Source: Nocardioides albus (GTDB taxonomy: Bacteria > Actinomycetota > Actinomycetes > Propionibacteriales > Nocardioidaceae). Taken from it: 64,000 nucleotides of DNA. The notes below the pieces were generated by a model. It worked only from the letters and a program-made list of their open reading frames with translations, was not told the DNA's origin and searched no databases. The position numbers and the translations under genes are program-made. The stretch spans positions 1 to 64,000 of the forward strand of contig NZ_BMQT01000001.1 of the NCBI RefSeq assembly GCF_014648255.1, in the 5' to 3' direction. Shown piece by piece: positions 8,682-16,687 of the stretch; the first letter of the stretch is position 1, and each line of letters opens with the position of its first letter.

Positions 8682-9161
8682 TCAGCCCAGCGGCAGATAC
8701 ATCACGTGGAGGCCGACCCGGCCGTGCGACGTCGAGTCGAACGCGTCCGGGACGGTCCCGATGATCTGGAAGCCGAGGGACTGCCACAGGCGTACGGCGG
8801 TGGTGTTGGTCTCCACGACCGCGTTGAACTGGATGCCGTGGAAGCCGTTGTCCTTGTGCCACTGCACGCAGTAGTCACCGAGGGCACGGCCGACGCCCCT
8901 GCCACGGGCCTTCGAGGAGACCATGAACGAGGCGGTGCCGATGTGGCTGCCGCGGCCGGGGCGGTTGGGGCCCATCTTGGCGCTGCCCAGGACGTTGCCG
9001 TCCTCGACCGCGACGACGACGTGGTCGTACATCCACATCTCCCGGGCTTCGTCGGACGTGGCGCCGAGCGGGTAGGCGTAGGTCTCCCCGGCCTCCACGA
9101 TCTCGGACCAGAACGGGTAGATCTGCGGCCAGTCCTCGGCCGTCGCCTCGCGGATCTGCAT
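8682..9161 (-). CDS. GNAT-family N-acetyltransferase
   Basis: A 159-residue single-domain GNAT protein. It begins MQIREATAEDWPQIYPFW, the usual first strand and helix, and has the acetyl-CoA binding motif A in VSSKARGRGVGRALGDYCV at about residues 82-100, followed by FNAVVETNTTAVRLWQSLGF, the motif B region. This is close to phosphinothricin/RimI-like acetyltransferases, but the substrate cannot be assigned. Its ATG overlaps the stop of the DinB gene as ATGA at 9158-9163, so the two are translationally coupled. Confidence 0.85.
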   Translation of the reverse strand: MQIREATAEDWPQIYPFWSEIVEAGETYAYPLGATSDEAREMWMYDHVVVAVEDGNVLGSAKMGPNRPGRGSHIGTASFMVSSKARGRGVGRALGDYCVQWHKDNGFHGIQFNAVVETNTTAVRLWQSLGFQIIGTVPDAFDSTSHGRVGLHVMYLPLG

Positions 9162-9709
9162 CAGATGTCTCTCTCTCCGTCGATGGCCTCGCGCATGAGA
9201 TCGGCGTGGCCGCAGTGGCGGGCGTACTCCTCGATCATGTGGACCAGGATCCAGCGCAGGCTGATCGACTGGCCGTCTCGGGTCGTGTCGACCGCGATCT
9301 GGTCGAGGGAACCGGCCGCGTCGGTGAGCTCGTTGGAGCGGGCGATCGCGTCGCGGAGCAGGGTGCGCAGCGTCTCGGGGTCGTCCGCGGCGGCGCTGGT
9401 GAACTCCCAGTCCTCGTCGTCGACCCAGGGTGCCGTGTCGAACGGCGGGGCCGGGCTGTCGCCGGCCAGGCGTACGCCGAACCAGATGTCCTCCACGTAC
9501 GCCATGTGCTTGAGGAGGCCGGCCAGCGTCATGGTGGTGGCCGCGAAGGGGCGGTTGAGCTGCTCGTGGTCGAGGCCAGCGACCTGCCTGAGCAGGGTCG
9601 CCCGATGGAAGTCGAGGAACGTACGCAGGGTCGTGGACTCGTCCGCGACGTAGGGGGCGCCGGTCGGATGGCGGATGTCCTCGAAGAGTGCCTCGGTCAT
9701 GGGCGTCAA
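9161..9709 (-). CDS. DinB-family / DUF664 protein
   Basis: A 182-residue helical protein of the DinB superfamily, which includes thiol-S-transferases using mycothiol or bacillithiol. Candidate metal-ligand histidines are in LLKHMAYVE (about residue 68) and in the C-terminal HMIEEYARHCGHADLMREAIDG signature, typical of DUF664. A role as a mycothiol-dependent transferase is plausible in an organism with Mca, but is inference. It is the first gene of a two-gene unit with the GNAT gene and is divergent from the oxidoreductase at 9777. An ATG at 9700 is an alternative start. Confidence 0.8.
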   Translation of the reverse strand: MTPMTEALFEDIRHPTGAPYVADESTTLRTFLDFHRATLLRQVAGLDHEQLNRPFAATTMTLAGLLKHMAYVEDIWFGVRLAGDSPAPPFDTAPWVDDEDWEFTSAAADDPETLRTLLRDAIARSNELTDAAGSLDQIAVDTTRDGQSISLRWILVHMIEEYARHCGHADLMREAIDGERDI

Positions 9710-9752
9710 CGTAGTGGCGGAGAGTTTCCTCGGCGAATCACTTTCGCCAAAC

Positions 9753-9766
9753 TGAAACGCGTTCTA
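9753..9766 (+). promoter_or_regulatory. KstR-type TetR operator
   Basis: The 14-mer TGAAACGCGTTCTA fits the TnnAACnnGTTnnA consensus described for KstR, the repressor of cholesterol and lipid catabolism in mycobacteria. It lies 11 bases upstream of the ATG at 9777, in the 67-base gap between divergent genes, so it could control both. The match to the pattern is seen; binding by a KstR homologue is inferred. Confidence 0.5.
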
Positions 9767-9776
9767 GATTTGGCGC

Positions 9777-10889
9777 ATGTCCCACGCCCCCGGAAGTCCA
9801 CAGAGTCCCGAGAAGCCGCTCAGAGTCGTCGTCTGGTCCACCGGGACGGTGGGCCGTCATGCCATCGCGGGGGTCGATGCGCATCCCGACCTGGAGCTGG
9901 TCGGGGTCTGGACCTCGACGCCTTCGAAGGCGGGCCGGGACGCCGGCGAGCTGGCCGGGCTCGGGCGTACGCTCGGGGTCGCGGCGACCACGTCGCGCGA
10001 GGAGCTGCTCGCGCTCTCCCCCGACTGCGTCGTCCACGCAGCGATGACCGACGACCGGGTCTTCGAGGCGATCACCGATCTCACCGAGCTCATCCGGGAC
10101 GGGGTCAACGTCGTCTCCTCCGGGCCGGTGATTCTGGTCCATCCGCAGGGGACGCTGCCCGACGAGATGATCTCGGGCATCGACGATGCCGGGCGTGAGG
10201 GCGGTGCTTCGCTGCACGTCAACGGCATCGATCCGGGCTTCGCCAACGATGTCCTGCCGCTTGCGATGACGTCGCTCTCCCAGCGGATCGACCACATCAA
10301 GGTCTCGGAGATCGCCGACTACTCGACGTACTTCCAGCCGGTGGTGATGAAGGACCTCTTCGGCTTCGGGGGTTCGCTGGAGGACAAGCCGTTCCTGTGG
10401 GAGCCGGGTGTGCTGAGCACCGCGTGGGGTCCTGTGGTCCGGGTCCTCGCCGCCGGCCTCGGGGTGATCCTCGACGAGCCGCTCGTCGAGCACGTCGAGC
10501 GGCGCGCGGCGACGGCGGACACCAAGACCGTCTCGGTGGACATCGCGGAGGGCACCCAGGGCTCCGTACGTTTCACCGTCATCGGCACCGTCGACGGGAT
10601 CCCGCGCATCACCCTCGAGCACGTCACCCGGACCGACGCGGCCTCCGACCCGGACTGGCCCGTCCCGTCGACCGGCGACGGCTGCTACCGCATCGAGGTC
10701 ACCGGCGAGCCGTCGATGACCGTCGAGTTCAGCCACCACGGCGAGCACGGCGACCACAACGTCTCCGGGATGATCGTCACCGCCCAGCGCCTGGTCAACG
10801 CCATCCCCGCCGTGGTCGCCGCCTCCCCCGGCCTCGTCTCCCCCTTGGACCTCCCCCTGATCACCGGCCGCGGCCTGGTCTCCTCATGA
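9777..10889 (+). CDS. NAD(P)-dependent dehydrogenase, dihydrodipicolinate-reductase-like
   Basis: A 370-residue protein with an N-terminal Rossmann fold, VVVWSTGTVGRHAIAGV at about residues 17-33, and the DapB-like continuation VWTSTPSKAGRDAGEL. The rest resembles the large actinobacterial family annotated as dihydrodipicolinate reductase or 2,4-diaminopentanoate dehydrogenase-like, usually found in lipid or steroid catabolic clusters and not the lysine pathway DapB, which is about 250 residues. The true substrate is unknown. The KstR-type operator immediately upstream and an SDR gene downstream support a catabolic role. The stop at 10887-10889 is followed within a base or two by a 21-bp repeat array. 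Confidence 0.75.
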   Translation: MSHAPGSPQSPEKPLRVVVWSTGTVGRHAIAGVDAHPDLELVGVWTSTPSKAGRDAGELAGLGRTLGVAATTSREELLALSPDCVVHAAMTDDRVFEAITDLTELIRDGVNVVSSGPVILVHPQGTLPDEMISGIDDAGREGGASLHVNGIDPGFANDVLPLAMTSLSQRIDHIKVSEIADYSTYFQPVVMKDLFGFGGSLEDKPFLWEPGVLSTAWGPVVRVLAAGLGVILDEPLVEHVERRAATADTKTVSVDIAEGTQGSVRFTVIGTVDGIPRITLEHVTRTDAASDPDWPVPSTGDGCYRIEVTGEPSMTVEFSHHGEHGDHNVSGMIVTAQRLVNAIPAVVAASPGLVSPLDLPLITGRGLVSS

Positions 10890-10890
10890 G

Positions 10891-11082
10891 CGAGACGTCA
10901 CTCCGGTCGCCCGAGGCGTCAAGCCCGTCGGCCGAGACGTCACGTAGGTCGGCCGACACGTCACTTCCGTCGGTCGAGACGTCAGCCGCGACAACTCGGC
11001 CGACCGGAGCGACGTCTCGGCCGACGTACGTGACGTCTCGACCAACCCAACCGACGCCTCGGCCGACCGGGCTGACGTCTCG
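10891..11082. repeat. 21-bp phased inverted repeat array A
   Basis: Five forward cores related to CGAGACGTCA start at 10891, 10912, 10933, 10954 and 10975, exactly 21 bases apart. After a short centre come reverse cores related to TGACGTCTCG at 11010, 11031, 11052 and 11073, again 21 bases apart, with a degenerate one near 10988. Inter-core sequence is mostly a variant of GTCGGC. The array fills nearly the whole gap between two co-directional genes and could fold into one long imperfect hairpin. Confidence 0.9.
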
Positions 11083-11097
11083 ACATGAAGGAACCAG

Positions 11098-11901
11098 ATG
11101 AGCATTCTTGATCGATTCACCCTGACCGACCACGTGGCCGTGGTGACCGGCGCGGGGCGCGGGATCGGGGCGGCTTCGGCCGTGGCCCTCGCGGAGGCGG
11201 GGGCCGATGTGGTGATCGCTTCGCGCACCGAGAAGCAGCTTCGGGAGGTCGCCGAGAAGGTGGAGGCGGTGGGGCGGCGGGCGCTGGTGGTGCCGGCGGA
11301 CCTGGCCGACCTCGGTGCCACGGCGGGGTTGGCTGCGGCGGCGTACGAGGAGTTCGGGCGTCTCGACATCGTGGTCAACAACGTGGGTGGGACAATCCCG
11401 AACACGTTCCTCGATACCGACGAGGGATACCTCGAGGAGGCGTTCCACTTCAACGTGACCACGGCGCACGCACTGACCCGGGCTGCAGTGCCCTACATGC
11501 TGAAGAGCCCGGACGGGCAGCAGTCGGTGGTGTCGATCAGCTCGATGATGGGACGTACGGCGGGGCGCGGCTACCTCGCCTACGGCACCGCGAAGGCGGC
11601 GCTGGCGCACTGGACCAGACTGGCCGCCACCGACCTCGCCCCACGGATCCGGGTCAACGGGATCTTCGTCGGCTCGGTGCGTACGAGCGCCCTCGAGTTC
11701 GTGGCCGGCGACGACACCATGCGCGGCGAGATCGAGTCGAAGACCCCGCTCGGACGTATCGGCGAGGCCGAGGACATCGCCGCCGGGGTGGTCTACCTGA
11801 CCTCCCGTGCCGGTCAGTTCGTCACCGGGAAGCTGCTCGAGGTCGACGGCGGCACCGAGGCGCCGACGCTCGACCTCAAGCTCCCCGACGTCGGCGCCTA
11901 G
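11098..11901 (+). CDS. SDR-family oxidoreductase
   Basis: A 267-residue classical short-chain dehydrogenase. It has the cofactor motif [17 protein letters not shown] at about residues 14-30, NNVGG in the place of NNAG, a catalytic serine in VSISSMMG and YGTAK as the YxxxK pair at about residue 162, and the C-terminal [14 protein letters not shown]. An Arg in ASRTEK after strand 2 suggests NADP(H), but this is not certain. The ATG at 11098 follows GAAGGAACC. It may be co-transcribed with the oxidoreductase gene upstream, with repeat array A between them. Substrate unknown; the pairing hints at steroid or fatty acid catabolism. Confidence 0.85.
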   Translation: MSILDRFTLTDHVAVVTGAGRGIGAASAVALAEAGADVVIASRTEKQLREVAEKVEAVGRRALVVPADLADLGATAGLAAAAYEEFGRLDIVVNNVGGTIPNTFLDTDEGYLEEAFHFNVTTAHALTRAAVPYMLKSPDGQQSVVSISSMMGRTAGRGYLAYGTAKAALAHWTRLAATDLAPRIRVNGIFVGSVRTSALEFVAGDDTMRGEIESKTPLGRIGEAEDIAAGVVYLTSRAGQFVTGKLLEVDGGTEAPTLDLKLPDVGA

Positions 11902-11908
11902 ACGATGA

Positions 11909-12916
11909 CTAGACCGTGACGTCCTTGTGCCAGGACTCGGTGACGTAGTCGGTCACCCAGCCCATCGACTTGTAGAGCCCGTCGGCACCGGTGGGGCTGT
12001 CGGCGTCGACCTCGAGCGAGACCCGGTCACGGCCGCGCTCGAGGGCGTCGCCGATGACGGTGTAGAGCAGCCCCTTCGCCACCCCGCGGCCGCGGGCGTT
12101 GCGGTTGACGCCGATGTACTCGACGTACGTCCCCTCGACCCCGGCCGCGTTGGCCGGCAGCACCGAGGCGACCAGCGTGCCCGCAGGCAGGGTGTCGTCC
12201 ACATAAGCGAGCCACCAGTGGTCCCAGCGGTGACCAGGGTCCTCGCGCAGACGCTGCACGAACTCCGGGAAGCTCTCCCGATAGGAGTTGAAGTGGTCCT
12301 GGAAGGACTCCTCCAGGGTCTGGTGGACGGTCTGCAGATCGGCCGCCACCGGCATGCCGTTCTCGTGCGTCTCCACGGGGCGGATGGTCACCCCCTCGCG
12401 GAGGGCGGGCACCTTCTCGTCGGGAAGCACGGGCCGGCTCATGTGCAGCCAGGTGCGTCGGTTGGTGAACCCTGCGGCCGCCAGCCACTCCCGCTGCACC
12501 GTGTCGTCGGCGAACGGGCTCGCGTCGAGGTGGGACTCGGTGATGCCGCGCAGCTCGGCCATCGATCGGGCCTGCTCCGCGAGCCAGGCATAGAGCCCGG
12601 CTGCGACCTCTGCCGCCTGGGCGAGGGTGCGGTCGACATAGAGATAGACGAGCGTGCGTCCGGCGGCGCGATCGTGGGCGATGGCCCAGGCTCGTACGTC
12701 GCCGTCCGGGTCGATCGCGACCAGCTGCTGGCGGGTCCAGGACGCAGGCCCGGCGATCTCGCCGGCGATCGCGTCGGCATCGACCTTTCCGGACCCCTCG
12801 AACGGTGTCTTGTCGACCGCTCGGAGCCTCAAGAGGGCGGGTAGATCATCGAGGTCAGGGACCTTCGTCGTCCATCCGGTAGGGAGTTCCACGGGCGTCT
12901 CGCTATGGTCGCTCAC
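11909..12916 (-). CDS. GNAT-family acetyltransferase with two GNAT domains
   Basis: A 335-residue protein that appears to contain two GNAT folds. The N-terminal half (about 1-165) is degenerate, and the C-terminal half has motif A in VNRNARGRGVAKGLLYTVIGDAL at about residues 270-290 and the closing YKSMGWVTDYVTESWHKD. The layout recalls mycothiol synthase MshD, but the sequence does not look like MshD itself, and tandem GNATs of this type are common in actinobacteria. Substrate unknown. The GTG at 12916 (VSDHSETPV) avoids overlap with the YigZ gene, whose stop is at 12936; the frame remains open to 12985. Confidence 0.75.
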   Translation of the reverse strand: MSDHSETPVELPTGWTTKVPDLDDLPALLRLRAVDKTPFEGSGKVDADAIAGEIAGPASWTRQQLVAIDPDGDVRAWAIAHDRAAGRTLVYLYVDRTLAQAAEVAAGLYAWLAEQARSMAELRGITESHLDASPFADDTVQREWLAAAGFTNRRTWLHMSRPVLPDEKVPALREGVTIRPVETHENGMPVAADLQTVHQTLEESFQDHFNSYRESFPEFVQRLREDPGHRWDHWWLAYVDDTLPAGTLVASVLPANAAGVEGTYVEYIGVNRNARGRGVAKGLLYTVIGDALERGRDRVSLEVDADSPTGADGLYKSMGWVTDYVTESWHKDVTV

Positions 12917-12935
12917 CCGGCCATTCTCCCAAACG

Positions 12936-13565
12936 TCAGCGAGCGTCGACCCACTGGTCCGTGCCTGGGACCAGCACAGACGCACCCGCGGTGAGTTCGG
13001 CGACCAGCCCTTCGAGTCGTTTCTCGTCCTCCGGAGGAGCCCCGATCCGCAGCGTCACGGCAGCCCCGTAGGAGGTGTCGAGGACGGCCACTCCGGAGGA
13101 TCGCAGGTCGGTCTCGAGGCGGCCTGAGGCGTCGTACGGAACCTCGATCCGATACTCCCGGACCAGCTCGCGTCGGCGCGTGCCGACCTCGTCGAGCGCG
13201 GTCCGGACGGCGTCGGAGTAGGCCCGGACGAGACCGCCCGCGCCCAGCAGCGTCCCGCCGAACCAGCGGGTCACGACGGCGACCGTGTCCGAAACACCGG
13301 TGCCGCGAAGCACCTCGAGCATCGGGGCGCCCGCGGTGCCCGCGGGCTCACCGTCGTCGTTGGAGCGCTCGACCGGTTGCGGCGGCGGACCGATCCTGAA
13401 GGCGGAGCAGGTGTGGCGGGCGTCCCAGTGCTGCTTGCGCAGCCGCTCGACCACCGCCCGCGCGTCGGCTTCGTCCTCCACCCGAGCGAGCGTGCACAGG
13501 AACCGGGAGCGCTTCTCCTCGATCTCGGCGGCTCCGTCACGGCCGAGGGTCAGGTAGTGCGTCAT
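12936..13565 (-). CDS. YigZ/IMPACT-family protein
   Basis: A 209-residue protein starting at ATG 13565 (MTHYLTLGRD). The IMPACT N-terminal domain is clear: IEEKRSRFLCTLARVEDEADA, then KQHWDARHTCSAFRIG, DDGEPAGTAGAPMLEVL and VTRWFGGTLLGAGGLVRAYSDAV. A DUF1949-like ferredoxin-fold domain occupies the last 70 residues. Bacterial members have no settled function; the eukaryotic homologue regulates translation through GCN2 signalling. The frame extends to 13700, but that stretch overlaps the TauE gene and is unlike the family. Confidence 0.9.
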   Translation of the reverse strand: MTHYLTLGRDGAAEIEEKRSRFLCTLARVEDEADARAVVERLRKQHWDARHTCSAFRIGPPPQPVERSNDDGEPAGTAGAPMLEVLRGTGVSDTVAVVTRWFGGTLLGAGGLVRAYSDAVRTALDEVGTRRRELVREYRIEVPYDASGRLETDLRSSGVAVLDTSYGAAVTLRIGAPPEDEKRLEGLVAELTAGASVLVPGTDQWVDAR

Positions 13566-13578
13566 CCCGGAGCCCCTC

Positions 13579-14358
13579 TCACCACAGTCCGAGCACGCTG
13601 CCGCCGATGCGGATGATGAACCCGGCGACCACGACGATGAAGAAGACACGTACGAACCCGGCACCCTTCGCCACTGCGGTCCGCGCCCCGAGATAACCAC
13701 CGATCAGGTTGCACACCCCCATCACCAGGCCGGTCTTCCACAGCACCGCCCCCTGCGGGATGAAGACCATCAGGGCGGCGAGGTTCGTCGCGACATTGGC
13801 CATCTTCGCCTTCGCGCTCGCTTCCAGGAAGGAGTAGCCCAGCAGACCGACGAGCCCGATCACCAGGAAGCTGCCGGTCCCGGGACCCAGCGCGCCGTCG
13901 TAGAAGCCGACCGCGAACCCGACCACCATCGCGCCGATCACGTGCCGGTGGTCGTCGTACCTCAGCGCGGTCGCCTCGCCGAGCGACGGCTTGAAGAGCA
14001 CCCATGTCCCCACCAGGATCAGGGCGACCAGGACGATCGGCTCGAAGACGCTTTCCGGGAGGTAGGACGCCACTCCCGCGCCCAGGGCGGAGCCGACGAA
14101 CGCGAGGATCATGAGCGGGATGAAGGTCTTCGGGTCCGGGCCCACCCGCCGGTAGTAGGTCGCGGCACTGATCGAGGTGCCGAAGATCGAGGCCAGCTTG
14201 TTGGTCGCCAGGATCTGCACCGGAGCGGCGCCGGGGAGGAACAGCATCAGCGCGGGGAGCTGGATCAGCCCACCTCCGCCGACCACCGCGTCCACGTAGC
14301 CGGCGGCCAGGGCCGCGAGGGCGAGAAGGGCGAGTACGTTCAGCGTCTCCTCTGGCAC
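13579..14358 (-). CDS. TauE/SafE-family (TSUP) membrane permease
   Basis: A 259-residue integral membrane protein with about eight hydrophobic helices. It carries the family features near the N-terminus (AAGYVDAVVGGGGLIQLPALM) and in the second half (GFYDGALGPGTGSFLVIGLVGLLG). TSUP proteins are thought to export or import sulfite, sulfonates or other organosulfur anions; the substrate here is not known. It lies 13 bases upstream of the YigZ gene start, probably in one transcript. The gap upstream to the VWA gene contains a 28-bp perfect palindrome. Confidence 0.85.
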   Translation of the reverse strand: MPEETLNVLALLALAALAAGYVDAVVGGGGLIQLPALMLFLPGAAPVQILATNKLASIFGTSISAATYYRRVGPDPKTFIPLMILAFVGSALGAGVASYLPESVFEPIVLVALILVGTWVLFKPSLGEATALRYDDHRHVIGAMVVGFAVGFYDGALGPGTGSFLVIGLVGLLGYSFLEASAKAKMANVATNLAALMVFIPQGAVLWKTGLVMGVCNLIGGYLGARTAVAKGAGFVRVFFIVVVAGFIIRIGGSVLGLW

Positions 14359-14379
14359 GAGCGCAGGCTACGCGGCCTG

Positions 14380-14407
14380 ATGCTCACCGAGTTAACTCGG
14401 TGAGCAT
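14380..14407. terminator. 28-bp perfect palindrome after the VWA gene
   Basis: ATGCTCACCGAGTT followed immediately by its own reverse complement. It starts within a base of the VWA stop codon and lies 22 bases upstream of the TauE ATG, all in minus-strand order. It could be a terminator for the upstream operon, although there is no T-tract, or an operator for the TauE gene. Confidence 0.5.
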
Positions 14408-16414
14408 TCAGCCAGCCCACCAGCCACGGCCACCGAACGCGTCGCCGTAGGTGTTCGACGTACGCCGCGCTGTCCTGTCACCCAGATAGGACCCGACCAC
14501 GGCCGCGCCGAGATCGTCCAGCTCGGGCGCGACCACGCGACCCTCGACGCGGCGGGCCATGGAGTCGATGAAGCGGGCCAGCCCGGGGTCGTCGCCGAGG
14601 CGGAAGAAGGTCGTCTGGGCGCCCAGACGCCGGGAGTTCTCCAACTCCTCGACAGACCTCGCGATCGTCACCGGGTGGGGCGGGTAGGAGAACCAGACCT
14701 CACCGCCCGCCTCCAGGTGGGCGGTGGGCTCGCCGTCGGTCACGATCAGGAGCACCGGCTGGGCGCCCGGGTGCTTGCGGAAGTGCCGGTTGGCCAGCAG
14801 CAGCGCGTGGTGCAGGTTGGTGCCCTTGTCCCAGATCGCGTCGAGCGCGGTCAGCTTCTCGATCTCCATCGTCTGGGCATAGCGACCGAACGAGATCAGC
14901 TGCAGGTCGTCGTTGCGGAAACGGCTCTTGATCAGCGTGTGCAGCGCCAGCGCGGTGCGCTTCATCGGCACCCAACGGCCATCCATCGCCATCGAGAAGC
15001 TGGTGTCGACGAGGAGGGCGACCGCTGCCTGCGTACGCGCCTCGGTCTCCTGCACCTCGATGTCATCAACTGTCAGTCGAACGCCGGGTCCCGACCTGCC
15101 TTCGCCGACCTCTCGGATGACGGCGTTCGTGATCGTGCGAGGTACGTCCCAGGGCTCGGTGTCGCCGAAGGCCCAGGGCCGCGAGGAGCCGGACAGGTCG
15201 CCCGCCGCACCGGCGCGCTGCAGGTCGCGTTCGCCCTGCCGGCCGGAGAGCCGCTGCGCGACGTCGCGAAGCAGTGCCTTGCCGAGCTGGCGCATCGCCT
15301 TCGGGGTCAGCCGGAGATCACCGTCGGAGCCACGCTCGAGCTGACCGGAGTCGCGCAGCGCCTGCTCGAGCTCCTGCAGGGTGCGCGCGTCGACCGCGGC
15401 GTCGTCACCGAGCTGTCGGGAGAGGGCGTCGAGGTCGATGTCGTCGAGCCGCGAGCCGGCGTAGGACTGCTGGAGCTGCTCGGAGAGCTGGTCGAGCTCG
15501 GCGATGTCCTGCAGCACCCCGGTGCCGTCCCCGAGGCCCAGGCCGTCGCCGCCGCCGAACTCCTCGGAGCCTCCCCAGTCCTCGCCGGGCCGCGCCGCCT
15601 GCAGGTTGGCGTCGAGCTGTGCCATCTGCTCCATCAGCGCGGGTGACCCGAACGCCTGCGCCGAGAGCTCTATCAGCTCGCGCCGCTGTTCGGCCGACAT
15701 CGAGTTGAGCATCCGCTGGGCGGCCGCCGAGCGCTGCGCGAGGGTGTCGAGCAGCTCGTCGATGTTCTGGGGGTTCTCCGGGAAGTGCTGGCCGTGCTTG
15801 GCCATGAACTCGTCGAAGTCCGCGTCGGTGTCTTCTCCGCGGTTGTGCTTGTCGAGCAGCTCGTTGAGGTCGCGGAGCATCTCCGCGATCGCCTCGCGGT
15901 CCTCGTCCGTGGCCCCTTCGAGCGCCTGCTTCATGCCCTTGAACCGCTGGTCGAGGATCTCTCGACCGAGGAGGTCCTTGATCTCCTCGTACGCCTCGCG
16001 GGCCTCGCGGGATGCCCAGTCGTAGGACGAGAGCTCGCTGACCGCGGCGGCGGTGTTCGGCGAGAGATTGTCGATCTGCATCTCCCGGAACGCCCGGTCG
16101 CCGTCGTCCATCGTGACGTCGCGGGCCAGCTGCTTACGCTCCTCGAGAACCGCCTTGTCCAGCAGCTCACGCACCTGCTCGAGCGTACCGTCGAGGTTGT
16201 GCCGCTGCAGCAGCTCACGGCGCCGCTCGGCAACCTGCCGGGCGAGGTCATCGAGGCCGCGCTGATCCTGCCCGCCGCGCCGCAGGAACTCCCGCATCGC
16301 ACGCTCGGGCGAGTAGCCGGACATCACGTCCTCGCCGATCGCGTCCAGCGCCTCGGCGATGTCGACGGGCGGTGCGAGCGGATCCCCACCCGCGTACTTC
16401 TTGTAGCGGCTCAT
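14408..16414 (-). CDS. VWA-domain protein of a MoxR/VWA pair
   Basis: A 668-residue soluble protein. The N-terminal two thirds is charged and helical with many Glu/Asp/Arg/Gln-rich stretches, and a Gly/Asp-rich segment near residues 275-300 (GGSEEFGGGDGLGLGDGTG). The C-terminal third is a von Willebrand factor A domain: MIDAS motif DTSFS at about residue 470, with the later LLIVTDGEPTAH strand supplying a metal-site Asp. Such proteins pair with MoxR-type AAA ATPases, as here with the gene at 16688, as chaperone-like or metal-insertion systems; the resemblance to magnesium chelatase subunit D is domain-level only. Repeat array B separates it from the ATPase gene. Client unknown. Confidence 0.82.
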   Translation of the reverse strand: MSRYKKYAGGDPLAPPVDIAEALDAIGEDVMSGYSPERAMREFLRRGGQDQRGLDDLARQVAERRRELLQRHNLDGTLEQVRELLDKAVLEERKQLARDVTMDDGDRAFREMQIDNLSPNTAAAVSELSSYDWASREAREAYEEIKDLLGREILDQRFKGMKQALEGATDEDREAIAEMLRDLNELLDKHNRGEDTDADFDEFMAKHGQHFPENPQNIDELLDTLAQRSAAAQRMLNSMSAEQRRELIELSAQAFGSPALMEQMAQLDANLQAARPGEDWGGSEEFGGGDGLGLGDGTGVLQDIAELDQLSEQLQQSYAGSRLDDIDLDALSRQLGDDAAVDARTLQELEQALRDSGQLERGSDGDLRLTPKAMRQLGKALLRDVAQRLSGRQGERDLQRAGAAGDLSGSSRPWAFGDTEPWDVPRTITNAVIREVGEGRSGPGVRLTVDDIEVQETEARTQAAVALLVDTSFSMAMDGRWVPMKRTALALHTLIKSRFRNDDLQLISFGRYAQTMEIEKLTALDAIWDKGTNLHHALLLANRHFRKHPGAQPVLLIVTDGEPTAHLEAGGEVWFSYPPHPVTIARSVEELENSRRLGAQTTFFRLGDDPGLARFIDSMARRVEGRVVAPELDDLGAAVVGSYLGDRTARRTSNTYGDAFGGRGWWAG

Positions 16415-16446
16415 CCGCCCACCCCCGAAAAGTCGATTCTCGACCG

Positions 16447-16679
16447 CGAGAGGTCAGTTTCTGACGCCGACACGTCACTTCCTGACCGCGACACGTCAGT
16501 TCCTGACCGCGACACGTCACTTCCTGACCGCGACACGTCACCTCCTGACCGCGACACGCCAGTACCCGAACCCAGACCGTCGTCGAAGCCCCGGGAGTCA
16601 GAAAACTGACCTCTCGGCGTCGAATTTCGACGTCTCGGCGTCAACAACTGACCCCTCGGCGTCAGAAACTGACGTCTCG
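16447..16679. repeat. 21-bp phased inverted repeat array B
   Basis: Six forward cores begin at 16447, 16468, 16489, 16510, 16531 and 16552 (most read CGACACGTCA), and four reverse cores at 16607, 16628, 16649 and 16670. All steps within each arm are exactly 21 bases. The sequence between cores (CCTGAC or GGCGTCA types) differs from the GTCGGC type of the other arrays but is uniform within this one. The array occupies the gap between the AAA ATPase and VWA genes, both minus strand. Confidence 0.9.
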
Positions 16680-16687
16680 GCGGATGG

